Of a stretch of DNA of 64,000 nt, positions 10,701 to 22,179 are shown in pieces. Below the pieces are notes generated by a model. That model saw only the letters and a program-made list of their open reading frames with translations, made no database searches and was not told the origin of the DNA. The DNA comes from Tubulanus polymorphus (Eukaryota > Nemertea > Palaeonemertea > Tubulaniformes > Tubulanidae), in contig NC_134027.1 in assembly GCF_964204645.1 (NCBI RefSeq), positions 23,114,485 to 23,178,484 on the forward strand. The letters are read 5' to 3'. A program made the position numbers and the translations under genes. Each line of letters starts with the position of its first letter. Within the stretch, counting starts at the first letter, position 1.

Positions 10701-13700
10701 AGTTCTCATAATTGTAACCTAAGGGAAACTGAGACGAATCAAGGGAATGATATAAACGGGATGTTTTTGATTGGGTAAAATAGAAAGTGGGGTAGTCCTT
10801 CATTTTTCAAAAACCGGATATAATGATGATTTACCTGGAGCCAACATCATTGGAGCCAACAGCAATCTCACTAAAAGACACATAGTTGAATTGGCTTTGA
10901 TTATCACTCATTACGACGGCTCTGTCAACCTCAACCGGTTTCAGCCGCCATTGTAAACTCCCTTCAAAATATTCGTATCCTTTGTCATACATATAATTCT
11001 ATATACGTATGCTGTGTATTTTATTTGGCAAGTAATTTTAGATTGAAGATGGGTGGTAGCAACCACCCGAAATATTTCTACTTTTTCGCTATCAATTCAT
11101 TCATTGTGGGGTTTTACTCTTATCGTTTTATTCCGGAGATTTTGTGAGCTACAACTGATTCCTGTTGATTCTTTTATTTTGATGTCGATGATTTGTTTTA
11201 AATTGCCAATATCAATTATTTAGCAGGCGTATTGAAAATGTACCATCGAAACCTCCGTTTCAAAATACATGCAGTTTCATATTTACAGCACCCCCGAATG
11301 GACCAGTCCTAACATCTCAACCAATCACCGCCATCAACAACGTCGTCACAGTACAGGAGAATTCACCATTAACAATCACATGTAACGGTTCACAGCCTGG
11401 AGCTACAGGACTGGCGTATATATGGAGTAGTGCCAATCTATCAGGACAGTCTAATAATAAACTCAGTTTTACACGAATCAGTAAAACTGATTCAGGTGTT
11501 TATACATGTACCGTATCAAATACATTAGGATCAGTCACTGGTAGTGTAACTATCAATGTTCTATGTAAGTATTACGTTAAGATAGATGAACACACGTGAT
11601 TTACCTAGTATTCATATTAGGCAATTTGTAACAGAAATTTGTTGGAAATAACCCAGTCAATGGATTCAAAGGAGTTCGTTTTTCAAATCTGTGTTTCATC
11701 GATTTCGTTTAAGAAACGAAATATGTATAGGTACCTACCTATATCTGCGTCGAATGCTGAGGAAAACGCGCGCTACTCCTTTACGGATTTTATTATGAAG
11801 TGCATTTAGTAGGCTGAATTATGTTAAAGATTCTATCCTTATCAAATGACATTTTGTCACATCGGTATAAAGCAATTATCTAGAACAATGAAGTAGGAAC
11901 GAAAATATCGTCAGATTACCACAAAATATGAATCTAAACGCGTTTATCCTTTAACCGCGGACTCTTCTCAGGCATATTTTACCCTATTCAAACGGGTGTG
12001 TTCTAGACCCTTGTGTCCCATTAATTATAACAGATATACATATTTCATTCAAATGAATCTTCCCATCCATCGATATTCACCATATTTTCTCTACATGAAG
12101 TCTATTCGTCACGATATTGTGATCGGGTGAGACGCCGCTTTGAAAAATATGCGGCAGTTTACCAGCGAACCGGAACAATTAAAACATCATCAATAACATA
12201 CGTGATCCATCATTTCATCCAAAAAACAGTAGTTTCAGTAGAAGTAATCATTATGTGCATTTCCATGGTTCATTTCATATAATCATAACAACAAAAATTG
12301 CTCCTCGTTTTTTCGAAAACAGCCACATCAATAGAAATAAATTATTTTTAGTTCCAGCAACAAAACTGACAAATGTTAAGAAACCGGCAGATTATGTATT
12401 AGTAAACGATAATCAACAGATAGAGTGTAAAACTGACTCGTCAAACCCGGCTGTACAGATTCAGTGGTTCATATATTCCTCCACCACATGGACAGCACTT
12501 GTCTCTCAACCAACTACGAGTCAAACTAGTGCAGCCTATCACGGGTTTATGGCTACTAGCGCATTATCTATTACTGCAACTAAATCTATGAATCGGGCTC
12601 AATACAGATGTCAAACTGGAAATCTGTACAAAGATACAACAATTACCGTTCACTGTAAGTATGAAACGCTATTTCAGATATCAAATGAAGTGTTGTAGAT
12701 TGTTGTTCATATAAATGCCCTTTCCCTGAATGGCTAATGAAGGAGCGTGAATTTAAATATTTGTTTATAGTTCCACCAGAATCAATGACACTGACTGAAA
12801 TTCCAAACGGTCCAGTTGTTGAAGGAACATCTAAAACTCTGACGTGTACAACTGACTCCAGTAACCCGGTGTCGACAATTATGTGGGCGTACAGCTCTGG
12901 GACGACAACGTGGACAGATATTTCACCCAACCCAGCAGTACATCATAAACCCGGATCTCACAGTGGACAGACATCTACTTGTAATCTAGTAGTATCAACT
13001 GATAAGGATAAGAATGGAAGACAATACAGATGTACAGCTTATCAGAACAGTCAACCTGTTAACGGTGTCACCAAATCCATGACATTGTCTATATTGTGTA
13101 AGTGTCAAATTGTGTAAAAGTCAATTTGTTTTCTTTAAACATCTATTGTGCAGAAATGAGATGTAATCGAACCCGCTTCGTCCGAGGTCTCTGATTATTG
13201 AGGCAATGAAATGAAAAATTATCTTTTAACTATGTTAAACATAGAAGTTAGTGTATATCAAATGGTTGGATATCGATCGAATCCACGAATGATCATTTCT
13301 CACAGAAACATTATCAAAAACTGATTGCAGTAAAAACTGAAATGATTATATACAAGTGAATTTTACTCCATCTATCTGTGATATCTTATTGCCGATGTCC
13401 GCTGTAAACAACCAGCATATACCCTTTTACGAGAGCGTATTGGGGACATTATTACTTTACATACATCGCAGGACAACATTTTCAATAAGTGATCTATATT
13501 TTCTAAAATTCTATTCCAAGTTCGTTACTAAATGGAATGAAATTCCTTATAGTTTTAGTACAACTGGTATAACTTCATTTGAATTATTACATTCTTTCAT
13601 ATCTAAAGTACTGATAAAAATTACTCTTGTAGCAACAAGAAAATATCTATTTTGTATACACTAGACACAACATAACATATTTAGTTCAATTCTATAATAG

Positions 13701-16700
13701 ATGCACCACAGCTTTCTTCACAAGTCGAACCAATTGCAGCAAATATAGGAGAAAGTATTAGATTTACGATAAACTTCGATGCAAATCCGCAAGCGACAAC
13801 ATTAGATTGCAGTCCCGATTCAACAAATGGCAAACGTTTAATGAAAAATACCGGTTCAAAGCAGTGGGATGTCATCATACAATCAGTTCAGGCGTCTGAT
13901 TATGGATCTTATTCGTGTAAACTCAATAATTCAGTTGGTAGCGCAGAAATAACACTGAAACTGACGGAAACCGGTAAGTAGGCCTACGAAGTGCCTTTTT
14001 CGGATAGGACATTTTTAGAGACACACGGTCACTTGCGCTATTTGCTACCTACAAAACTAATGAGATCTGCAGATATCGATTGCAGTCTAAAACCTATTTT
14101 CAAAGAAAGTTTTCTTAGTCCTTCATCAACTTCATTCAACACCATTGCCCATCATCATACGTATTTTTTTGTTTCTTATTATTCCAGGAACTCCACAAAC
14201 ACCGTCAAATCTGTCAGTTATTGCAAAAACAGCGGTATCTGTGACGCTGAGTTGGGTGTCTGAATTTAAGGGTGGTGCCAAACAAACGTTCACCGTCAGT
14301 TACAGGATATCGGATTCCACACAATTCGTGAACAAAGCTGAAATATCCGATCCCGGTTATAGAAAACTGGTGCAAACAAAAATAACCGGATTAAAACCAG
14401 CAACTGATTATCAGTTCAAAGTGAAAAGTGTCAACTCAAATCCCGGTGATAATACAAGTCCATTTACTGATGTAGTTACAACTAGAACAAATGGTAAGAT
14501 TTGAAGCTCACGTCAATTGGAAAGCTTTCTAACACATTGCATGAATCTATCTATCGTCACCGGAGACACTAAAAAATGCACGTCCTTGATCCTGATCGTT
14601 AGAGTTCTTCCTCAACCTTTATTTTTTTTTAATAGTGAATTTTCACTCTTATTAATTTTATTTATTGATTGATTTTTTTCTGATCTGAATTTCGCATCCG
14701 TTATCGACTCACCACGTCTTCGGAGAACGAACAGGGAGTATTACTTTGAAATCGGAAATCGAAATACAGACGAAGTAGTCGACTTACATGATTTGTTTCA
14801 AGTCGAAGTACGCAATTTCGGTTCCAGTTTGTTCGAACAATCTTTCAACTAGCCTGAACCAGCGAGCCACTGGTTAAGCCCGCCGCACACGCCACCAAAA
14901 AATCTTTTTTTCCTGGTGAAAAAAACGTCGTCGATGTTTTTTGTTATGCCGAGTGCGGGGGAGGCAAAATACAAAACGCCGAACAGAAAATCGTTTTTCG
15001 TCAGGAAAAAACGTTTTTCACGAAAAAAAAACACTGCTTGATTTGCGAAAAACGTTTTGTTTAGCCGAAACAATTCTTCGTTCCGTGTCCGTTGGACGTT
15101 TTATCGTTTGCGGGCAAAACGTTTTACGAAAAACGTTTTGTGAAAAACGTGTTTTCTGTTTTGGCGAAACAAATATTATGCCGCTTGCGGCGGGCTTTAG
15201 GGTTAATTTCGCTAGCTGCCCCGAGATTTGAAAATAACTCTACCATATAAATAAGGGTTGAAGTTCATGTCTCAGTCGTTAGTTTTAGCGGCTAGTGTGG
15301 GATGGACTAAACTGTAGACTCGCTCCTAATAAGACACAGCAGTGATATACGTATGCATGTATATTTTCGAATGTTTCAAGGAAAATACTGAAATTGGAGA
15401 TATTTCATTCATTTTTCAGCTATTCCTAGGGCTATAAACTTTATATTGAAACAAGCCACTATAACACGAGATGGAAATCTTGTCTTGATAAGATTACCAT
15501 CGTTTCCGTTAACGAAGTACCGCGTCTACGTGGAATACTGCATCAAAAATACAAAGCGATGTAAATCTACGAAACCTATCGAAATTACCGATGGTTTGAA
15601 TAGTATGCTTGAGATTGACCCCGACCATGCATATAGTTACAACCTGATTGTGACCGAGAGTCGTGACGTCATTTTGAGCCACGAGGTTCAATTGGAAGAA
15701 GGTACCGTTTGTGATATTCGGCTGTTTTCACTTGACGCCTAATACATCATTACATAATTTAATAATTCGGATTTTATATGATAGAATTTATTATTTTGAA
15801 AACACAGCAACGTTTCGGCTGTTAACTAACAACCATCATCAGGCGGAATGATCCTGAAAGGCTCCGTTAAAGCCACGATGATTGCTGTTAGTCAACAGTC
15901 GAAACGTTGTTGTGGTGTCAGAATAATAGATTGTATCACATAAAATTCGAATTGCGCGATTTATTCAATTATCCACAGAGTACAGAGATACGAGTGTTTA
16001 TTACGACTACCTACATCGTTACAATCAATTTACAGTTGTTGACAGTTAAGAGAAATAATTTAAAAAAAATTATCACTGTATCAGATGCCTCTTGTTTTAG
16101 TATAGTATTTCAGTTAAGCCAATGTCTTTAACTTGACGTCATATTCAAATGTCTGAATACTTCGGTACATCATCTTTACAGATGATGGCAAGTGGAGTGT
16201 CGCTTCGTTAGTTCCGCTGATGATTGCTGGTGTTATTCTTGGTAGCATTGCGTTTTCTCTGGTGTTAATCTTAATGATCGTACTCCTAATAAATCTACTC
16301 AGAAATAGAGGTTGCTCCTTAATTAACAAATCAAGAGGACCGTGAGTTGTTTTTAAGCTATTTCCTAACTGTGTGTGTCCTACCCGTACAATATGCCACC
16401 TTTTTGAATGATCTAGATAGAATAGCAATGCCACCCAATGCTTTAGAATTTGTACAAAACATCAAAAACGATGCAGTTTTAAAAATAAATGTCATTAAAT
16501 CCATTGACGAACTTAGATTTTGAAAATAATTTGATTTTCTTAATTAAATAATTCGCCAAATTTAATGATACTTAAAAAACCAGGATGTCATGAATAGACT
16601 CGAAACTAGGCGTACATGTCACACCACGACGAGATTCGAATCCCATAATCTCCTTGAACCGAACATCCTGGCATCGGCGAAAGTTACAAGTTTATTTTCG

Positions 16701-17407
16701 GAAGTTGGGATTTGATACGTCACTAATGCTTTGAAATCCTTTCATTTCAGAGAGACTGGAAAATCAACCGTTGGTAAATGATAGCTTAAAGTAGAACTAG
16801 AGTTATATATAATTCAAGGAAAAATAAATCATAATCAAAATTATCATTATCAGTAGAATAACAGGGCTGGTAAAGATGTTATCCATTTTGAAAATACACT
16901 ATTAAAAAAGCAGATTACAATCTAATATATGTTTTATCTTATTGATTATATCATTATTGCTGAAATGATTTTGTATCATTTCAGTTTATTCTAACAGTAA
17001 TGAAGCCCGCCGTGACACAGACTCGCGTATGTATATTCGATGCATTTTACTCATACCTTCCCATCTCCCAGTGAAATTGATTTACCATTAAGATAATTCG
17101 TCTTTCAGACTCTTACGCCGCGGCAACGCCGTACGTGAATGTGGCTTTTAGCGGTAAGTCAATCATCATTATTTTATCAATTCACTCATACATGTGAATG
17201 ACAACATTCTAAACAGAATTCTTAGAAACATCGTCACATAAAGCTTAGATGTCATCGACTTTGGTTGCAACTATTTCCTACTTTTGCTCTGCCATATTAT
17301 TTTCGGGATAAAAATCATTTTTATCATCTGTGTTCATTCTTTGTTTTCCTTCAATGTAAGCAGAGTCAATAGATGATCCGAATCCATATGAAGAAGTCAG
17401 GAACTAG
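7710..17407 (+). CDS. Gene B: Ig/FN3 receptor with tyrosine-motif tail
   Basis: Fourteen exons: 7710-7721, 8034-8085, 8996-9340, 11289-11564, 12352-12654, 12771-13097, 13701-13973, 14188-14493, 15420-15701, 16182-16341, 16751-16773, 16985-17026, 17109-17153, 17364-17407. They join to 2,490 bases with no internal stop, about 829 residues. The order is signal peptide, V-like Ig, APP Ig, KPAD Ig, KPAD-like Ig, DAP Ig, FN3, FN3-like, transmembrane helix and tail. The topology is type I: outside domains first, then a helix and a tail of about 65 residues with PYVNV and C-terminal PYEEV motifs. The family resembles nephrin/NCAM-like adhesion receptors in domain order only; I recognise no orthologue. 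Start chosen because MYGK lies on a 12-base exon that matches the MYRN exons of C, D and E. Confidence 0.75.
8034..8085 (+). CDS. Gene B signal-peptide exon
   Basis: 52 bases after a ttacag acceptor encode KCLAGIVVSFLMWTGIN plus one base of the next glycine codon; the donor is gtaata. It is the counterpart of 22539, 31676 and 43235. With MYGK in front it gives a typical short secretion signal. Confidence 0.65.
8281..8357. repeat. Short palindromic element in gene B intron
   Basis: GAAGAAATCCCGCAATTC on the left pairs with GAATTGTGGGATTTCTTC on the right. The terminal GAAATCCC(A/G)C also bounds the elements at 29453 and 63038, so this may be a minimal relative of that family. Confidence 0.45.
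8996..9340 (+). CDS. Gene B exon: cysteine-rich V-like Ig domain
   Basis: 345 bases, phase 1-1, two codons shorter than in A and C (MTGYT replaces a longer loop). Has QQQNCIDA, VVLCQV, HFCGF, TNCPRG, GQCDV and WNCDY cysteines. The DSGMW motif precedes the last core cysteine. Confidence 0.75.
9540..11080 (+). mobile_element. Decayed Penelope-like retroelement in gene B intron
   Basis: An open stretch at 9623-9946 encodes KFISFDTVFLFTYIPLE, close to the conserved SFDV-SLFT-IP region of Penelope-like reverse transcriptases; flanking frames are broken. The two ends carry the same sequence (a ctgtgtatt...tttag segment) in inverted orientation, near 9545-9590 and 11010-11045. A poly-C run sits at 9660. 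Matches the relic at 2770-4800. Confidence 0.5.
11043..11073 (+). ncRNA. Hammerhead-like motif at Penelope-like element end
   Basis: TTGAAGA, then a perfect stem GGGTGG/CCACCC with a TAGCAA loop, then GAAAT. Stem II and the GAAA box are intact but the CUGAUGA box has two changes. Penelope-like elements are known to carry hammerhead ribozymes, which supports the reading. Confidence 0.4.
11289..11564 (+). CDS. Gene B exon: APP-type Ig domain
   Basis: 276 bases, phase 1-1. Opens APPNGPVL, with TITCN, YIWSS and DSGVYTCTVSN at the usual Ig positions. The donor is gtaagt. Confidence 0.75.
12352..12654 (+). CDS. Gene B exon: KPAD-type Ig domain
   Basis: 303 bases, phase 1-1. Contains NVKKPADYVLVNDNQQIECK, IQWF and RAQYRCQTG. 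In A a DPP exon lies between the APP and KPAD exons; B has none here. Confidence 0.75.
12771..13097 (+). CDS. Gene B exon: second KPAD-like Ig domain
   Basis: 327 bases, phase 1-1, the longest Ig exon here. Starts PPESMTLTEIPNGPVVEG, with TLTCTTDSSNP, IMWAYSS and GRQYRCTAY. It shares the TDSSNP and TTWT motifs with the preceding exon, so the two likely arose by old duplication. I see no equivalent in C, D or E. Confidence 0.7.
13701..13973 (+). CDS. Gene B exon: DAP-type Ig domain
   Basis: 273 bases, phase 1-1. APQLSSQVEPIAANIGES, ATTLDC as first cysteine and DYGSYSCKLNN as second. Every plus-strand paralogue keeps this type as the last Ig before FN3. Confidence 0.75.
14188..14493 (+). CDS. 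Gene B exon: fibronectin III domain
   Basis: 306 bases, phase 1-1. Classic FN3 signature: PQTPSNLSVIAKTAVSVTLSW, then ITGLKPATDYQFKVKSVN near the end. Each of B to E has one such exon of exactly 306 bases. Confidence 0.8.
14876..15197. mobile_element. MITE-like element with GC-rich terminal repeats
   Basis: TAAGCCCGCCGCA at the left end and its reverse complement (with one extra A) at the right end enclose about 320 bases rich in aaaacgttttt-like motifs. It lies in the intron between the FN3 and FN3-like exons of B and is not seen in the same introns of C, D or E. Confidence 0.5.
15420..15701 (+). CDS. Gene B exon: membrane-proximal FN3-like domain
   Basis: 282 bases, phase 1-1. Encodes LKQATITRDGNLVLIRLPSF, YRVYVEYC, a short disulfide-like CIKNTKRC pair and AYSYNLIVTESRDVI. 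The strand pattern and YxVYVEY motif suggest an FN3-like fold, though the usual tryptophan is absent. Donor is gtaccg, a weak match. Confidence 0.65.
15802..15913 (-). ncRNA. Palindrome with hammerhead ribozyme cores on both strands
   Basis: On the minus strand, 15842-15836 reads CTGATGA, followed by a perfect 7-pair stem II (GGTTGTT/AACAGCC) and GAAA at 15816-15813. CGTTG then pairs with CAACG on the other side (plus 15905-15909), which gives stem III next to a UUU cleavage triplet. On the plus strand a second, weaker copy has GATGA at 15878, a stem and GAAA at 15901. It sits in the intron before the gene B transmembrane exon. Confidence 0.5.
16182..16341 (+). CDS. Gene B exon: transmembrane helix
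   Basis: 160 bases, phase 1 to 2. DDGKWSVASLVPLM leads into a long hydrophobic helix (IAGVILGSIAFSLVLILMIV), then LRNRG, a basic stop-transfer edge. The helix shares the AGVxLGSIAF core with C to E. Confidence 0.8.
16751..17407 (+). CDS. Gene B cytoplasmic tail exons
   Basis: Four small exons: 16751-16773 (ETGKSTV), 16985-17026 (VYSNSNEARRDTDS), 17109-17153 (SYAAATPYVNVAFSG) and 17364-17407 (ESIDDPNPYEEVRN, stop TAG). Phases 2-1-1-1 match the same exons in C, D and E. PYVN fits a Grb2-type SH2 ligand and YEEV a Src-type SH2 ligand; phosphorylation is inferred only. Confidence 0.75.
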
Positions 17408-18198
17408 CAAAACAGAATACTATTGACCAGCCGGAACTTCTTATTGGATAAGATACTTAATATACAATATAGCATGTGCTTGATTCGCCGACAATACATG
17501 ACATGTGTATGCTGGGGATGTATTCCTGTTTGCTACGCCAAATTAACTGCTGAAGGAGGTTGTCTTGTCTTCAGAATATCGTCAAACTATTACGAAACGA
17601 CTGCGAAACATTGATGATCAAGTTGAACTAGAACAGATGAAACGTGGAATAGGTCTTGAAGTTGATGCCAATTCTGATGGTTCGTCGATGCAACAATGTT
17701 CGAATTCCTGCGAGTGAAGTTTAATTCTTACAAATTATGAGCGAAATCCGTGAAAAAAATCTGAGGATTGTTTCCTTGCTTATTACTTGCTTGTGCTTAC
17801 TTAACAAGTGTTACTTAAGATGTGGTTTACTATCCATATGTAAATGCGTACAAGTAGATGAACTTTATGTCCTTTTTCAGCCGCTTATTTTTTGATGATG
17901 CGTATCATGATCGATGTGATTTTATTTCGATCCACAAAACTATAGTAACGTGTACAAATGTAAACAGCTGTAAGAAAAGAGAAGAAAATAATTGATAAGG
18001 CCAAAAAATTGATACCTTGTTTCTCATTTCTGCTGAACTTCAAAGTTGACTTGGGTCAACCACCTATCTAATACCCTGTATATTACTTTTTTTAAATCAT
18101 GATCCATTTTACCATAACCGACCCGGTAGCTATAGAAATGAACTCATTACAAATTCAGTTGCAATTTACTAAATGACTCTGTCGATTAGAAGAAACAA

Positions 18199-20620
18199 GT
18201 GTGGCGAAAATTGTCAATATCTGGGGTGGGTTTGACCACAAAATGTCGGTCTTTGGTGAAATTATATTATGTATTTCGGAATGGCCTTAAGCCGTTCTTT
18301 TCTCATTGTTTCTTTTTAGATGTACGTATTCCGGGACGGGGCTGGGTGTTCTGCGGCGATGTTTCGGGATCTTTTCGGCTCAATTTCAATCTGACAGATT
18401 TTTGGCAGTCCTGTCAGATTCCAATTTCACGACCTGGGCAGGCCCCCGCGGTGTTGGCCACGCCACATCGCGGTGACATTAGCGATTTTTCGGCGCCTGT
18501 CCAGGCCATTCTTTTATCCTCCACCTACCTATTAGTGTGTGTTCTCCTTTTTATATTCGAGACCCAACTTCTTTGATTTTGGGCCGTTTTGGTTCCGTCT
18601 CGTCGCCGGAGAATTCTCCAGCCCTGCTCGTGTTTACGCTCGTTTTTACGACGCCGTTCGCTGGCGCCGCCTCACTTCCGTGTGAGCGTTTTCGCGGTGG
18701 TGCGGTTAACTCCGGTTTATTTTTAGTAAATATCTCCGTATCGGTCTTATAGTCGTCATTTTTCGCGTTAATCTTAAAATATTATAGAACTTAATTCTAT
18801 TTCTCGCGTATGAAGTCTTTATTTAGGGTTTTATCATTCGTCACGGTCGAATGATTTCGCGTGCTCTACTTTGTCCGCGGATCGTATCACTGCTCGTCAC
18901 GCTTGACCAATCACCGCGTGCGTTGACCGCATGAAAACTATAAATTTGGCGCAATCGCGCTCATTGGCAACTTGGCTCTGGCAGAGCCACATTAGAAACT
19001 CTTCTTGCTGTCTCTTCGCCGTTTTACGAATCGGACGCTGTAAATCGTACAGATCATGTAAGAAGACAATTTTACTCTCTAATTAAGACACGGGCCTCCG
19101 GGTCGTCTGACCCCGGGATCGCTGCAGTGGTTTTTGACATCCCGCCCTCAGTGAGTCCCGAGTGCCGACGCACCCGGGGGTCGTGTAGTCGTCGGCCATG
19201 GGCTGCCGATAAACTCGTCACTTACAATCCTGTAAATATTGTAAATTCTCCGTCAGTTCATCGTCTGTTTAAATTCAATCCTCTAACGATGCCGACTTAA
19301 CGCTCTCGTCGCTGTAATTAGTAATAGTAATACTAATAGTAGGGTAGGCCTATATCTTCTGTGCTATTTCCGTAATTTTACTCCGAGATGTCGTTTCTGC
19401 TGACCATGAAAATCACCTGTATTCAGTAACTCCTTTTTCGAACGAACGCGCGGTCGTTTCATCTTCTTGACGTCGCCTCTGAATTTCGACTATTTGAGTT
19501 CGCGTCACCGACATTTTGAATTTGGCGCGCAGTCGTTGATTAACGACAACGCTCGTCGTTAACTATTTGACGCTCCGTCGTATAATTCTTATCGTTGATT
19601 GAAGACAACGCTCGTCGTTAACTATTTGACGCTCCGTCGTATAATTCTTATCGTTGATTAACGACAACGCTCGTCGTTAGCTACTTGACGCTTCGTCGTT
19701 AACATCTTAATCGTTGATTAGCTTCGACGCTCGTTTACTGAGACCTAAGTTATATTAGATACACACCGGAGTCCGCCGCGCCACCGCTTCTATTTGACGT
19801 TCGGTCGTCTCCTTTGTATGCTACCGTACATTGACTGTACCAAGGCTTTGCAAGCCATGAAGGGCACATTCTTTTTATATATCGAAATGTAAATAATCAA
19901 GGTGTTTTGCGTGTGGACATGATGTCCCCTTGGCATCAAGAACGATGAACTTTGTATTATAAGAAAATATATATATTTAATAATTCGTACTACATTCCAA
20001 TCAAACTTCGAATCTTGCGTTTATTTGATTCGCCGGCACTGGAAGGAAGGACGAGGATTTCGGTTTGTTTTCCTGCTGCATCGAACCCATTTAGTTCTAC
20101 GTGAGGATCGTTCCCCTATTGACCGTCGCTACGGACAACACTTATGCATACGACTAGTTTGACAGATCTGGCATGAGTCGCAATTAGATCCTGAGATGAC
20201 GGGGGACAGCTATGTGCGAGAGGGCACTTGGAATGGGGGTAGCCATATCCGCCGAGTAATCAACACTGCGAGTTTCGTCCGAGGAAAGCCCCTAAAGCGG
20301 ATTACTCTGAGGAGAGCGGGTTGGGGGGTCTGTATTGGCCACACAGATTAAGGCTACGTGGAGTAGGGAGGCGACTGTTTGGAGGAGAGCGTACTGCTTA
20401 AGCGCCCTTTTTAGCGACATTTTTTAATAGAGGAACCGATTCTACATATTTTATATCATTTACTTTCCTGGGGAAGACAAGAGTCTCCTTGCCGTATTCA
20501 CTACCCGAGTGCGGTCGACCCAGGCGGACCCGTGTAGCGAGCGCCCCGGCACAGCAGAGTGACTACGACTACGCTACCTATGGACAACAGCAGTCACTAC
20601 ATGAATTACTATTTTTTTTT
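18199..20620. repeat. GC-richer repeat-like region, unclassified
   Basis: Base composition changes sharply from the AT-rich flanks, with many CG dinucleotides. A tataaat box at about 18939 is followed by a gcgcaatcgcgctc segment. The ORF at 18199-18576 has no recognisable domain. An LTR or other transposon fragment is possible, but I see no paired terminal repeats. Confidence 0.35.
19533..19770. repeat. 60-base tandem repeat, four copies
   Basis: Copies begin at 19533, 19593, 19652 and 19712 with cgttgatt, each containing a cgacaacgctcgtcgtta-like core and a ttgacgctccgtcgt-like half. The core is itself a near palindrome. Confidence 0.7.
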
Positions 20621-22179
20621 TTATGTTTACACTACAACCGCTACACAAGGTATGATTTTTGTTGAGCCTCAGGAAATACTGAATATGGGTGTTCTTCATT
20701 AAACGTGAATTAGAATTAAGAGGGATGTATCTTAACTTAAGAATTTTACATATAACTAACCATGATTTTAGAAATAAGAAGTGAACATTTGATCGAAGCT
20801 TAAATGTTTATGAGAAAAGAAAGGACAAATTTACGTTATTTGTTATTCTGAATTGACAGTTTTTTTGCTGTAAATAATATATTATTTTTTAACGAATTGT
20901 TTTTTGCTTGTATCTCTTCATACTGTTGATACCGCAACGCAATATAACTCTTGTTGGTCGCATATCTAAGCGGACATTGGGATGATTATAACCTTTTTTA
21001 CAAATGGATATGTTGATTAAAAGCAATCGCCACGCAATTTATACCAAATTGTATTTTTTCTAATCATTTTCTTTACGGATGTTATACATATACTTTGTAG
21101 AATATATATTATCTTGAAAAGAAAAACAAAGTGTTGTCTTGTTAGTAAACATCATTTATTTTGGCACCTCCGTTAATACGACGAAAAACGTCCATTATTT
21201 TCGGAAAATACCCGTTTTCGTGCGTCGACACAGATTTCTAGAGAAGATTCGACGTCTTTATTCTTGTTTAGGTGTTTCATTCGCATTCAGGCGTTCTGTG
21301 TCCTAATTTGCATATCAGGAATTTTATGAATTGTGTCTCCACAACAAAAATTCATCTGTTTACAACAAAAATGCCTATGGTGGAATTGTGGATAAAAGTA
21401 AGGCGAGAATCGGAATCGCAAATTAAACGAATGGCATTAAAGTGTCGAATGGTAGTGACAGTGTTTGTGTTTGATATTTCAGGTGAGGTTATTTACTAAT
21501 GTTTAGTTCCGGCTAAGTGGCGGATATAGATGCCTATGCGTATTATTCAAACATTGATTAATAGCCTCGATAATTCTTATTTTGTCAATCCAATTCCCAG
21601 GCACGAATCAAAACACGCTTCCACGTTCTGTTTCAATTCCGTTCGCTGTGAATACCAATCGCTTTAGTGTAACTTATACAATGCTTGAATAATGTACAAT
21701 ATAGATAGATATTCATGTAATCTTTAGGTTACTGCGTGAAAACTGTGCTTGGTTAATTATAAGCTTTTTTGGCAATATCCATACTTCTGGTAAGTTGAAT
21801 CAGACCACCGTATCATTTTTTCCTCTACATTGTTTTTATCTATGAAGGCCATAATGAAGATCAGACAATCATTTTCGTTTTCAAACATATCTCGCCTTTT
21901 TGGCTTACGTACGTAATTGTAGCCTGCGTTAAAAACGTAAGAAGGAACTATGACAATGATGATTTTGCCTTGCAAAAATGACGTGCATGTTGCGCGTAGT
22001 TGGAATAAAACTTTGGTTCTGTTATTCTTATCGGATGGGCGCTGACTGATTCGGATTTCGTTTCCAGGGTGCCAGATGCCAGAAAGAGAGTTGAGTGGCC
22101 TATTGTGAGAAATCAAGACTTGTTATAGTTAGTGAAATTCTAAGTGAACTACTTTTCGCGCATAATGTGACTCGTGATA

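Noticed and set aside
13356-13664. ORF of 102 codons in the gene B intron
   Set aside because: It lies between two well-supported Ig exons, lacks an acceptor in phase, and shows no domain.
14849-15231. ORFs on both strands at 14.8-15.2 kb
   Set aside because: They lie within the MITE-like inverted repeat and have no domain or splice support.
19533-19770. CRISPR-like regular repeats
   Set aside because: The 60-base units are contiguous with no unique spacers, and the genome is eukaryotic.
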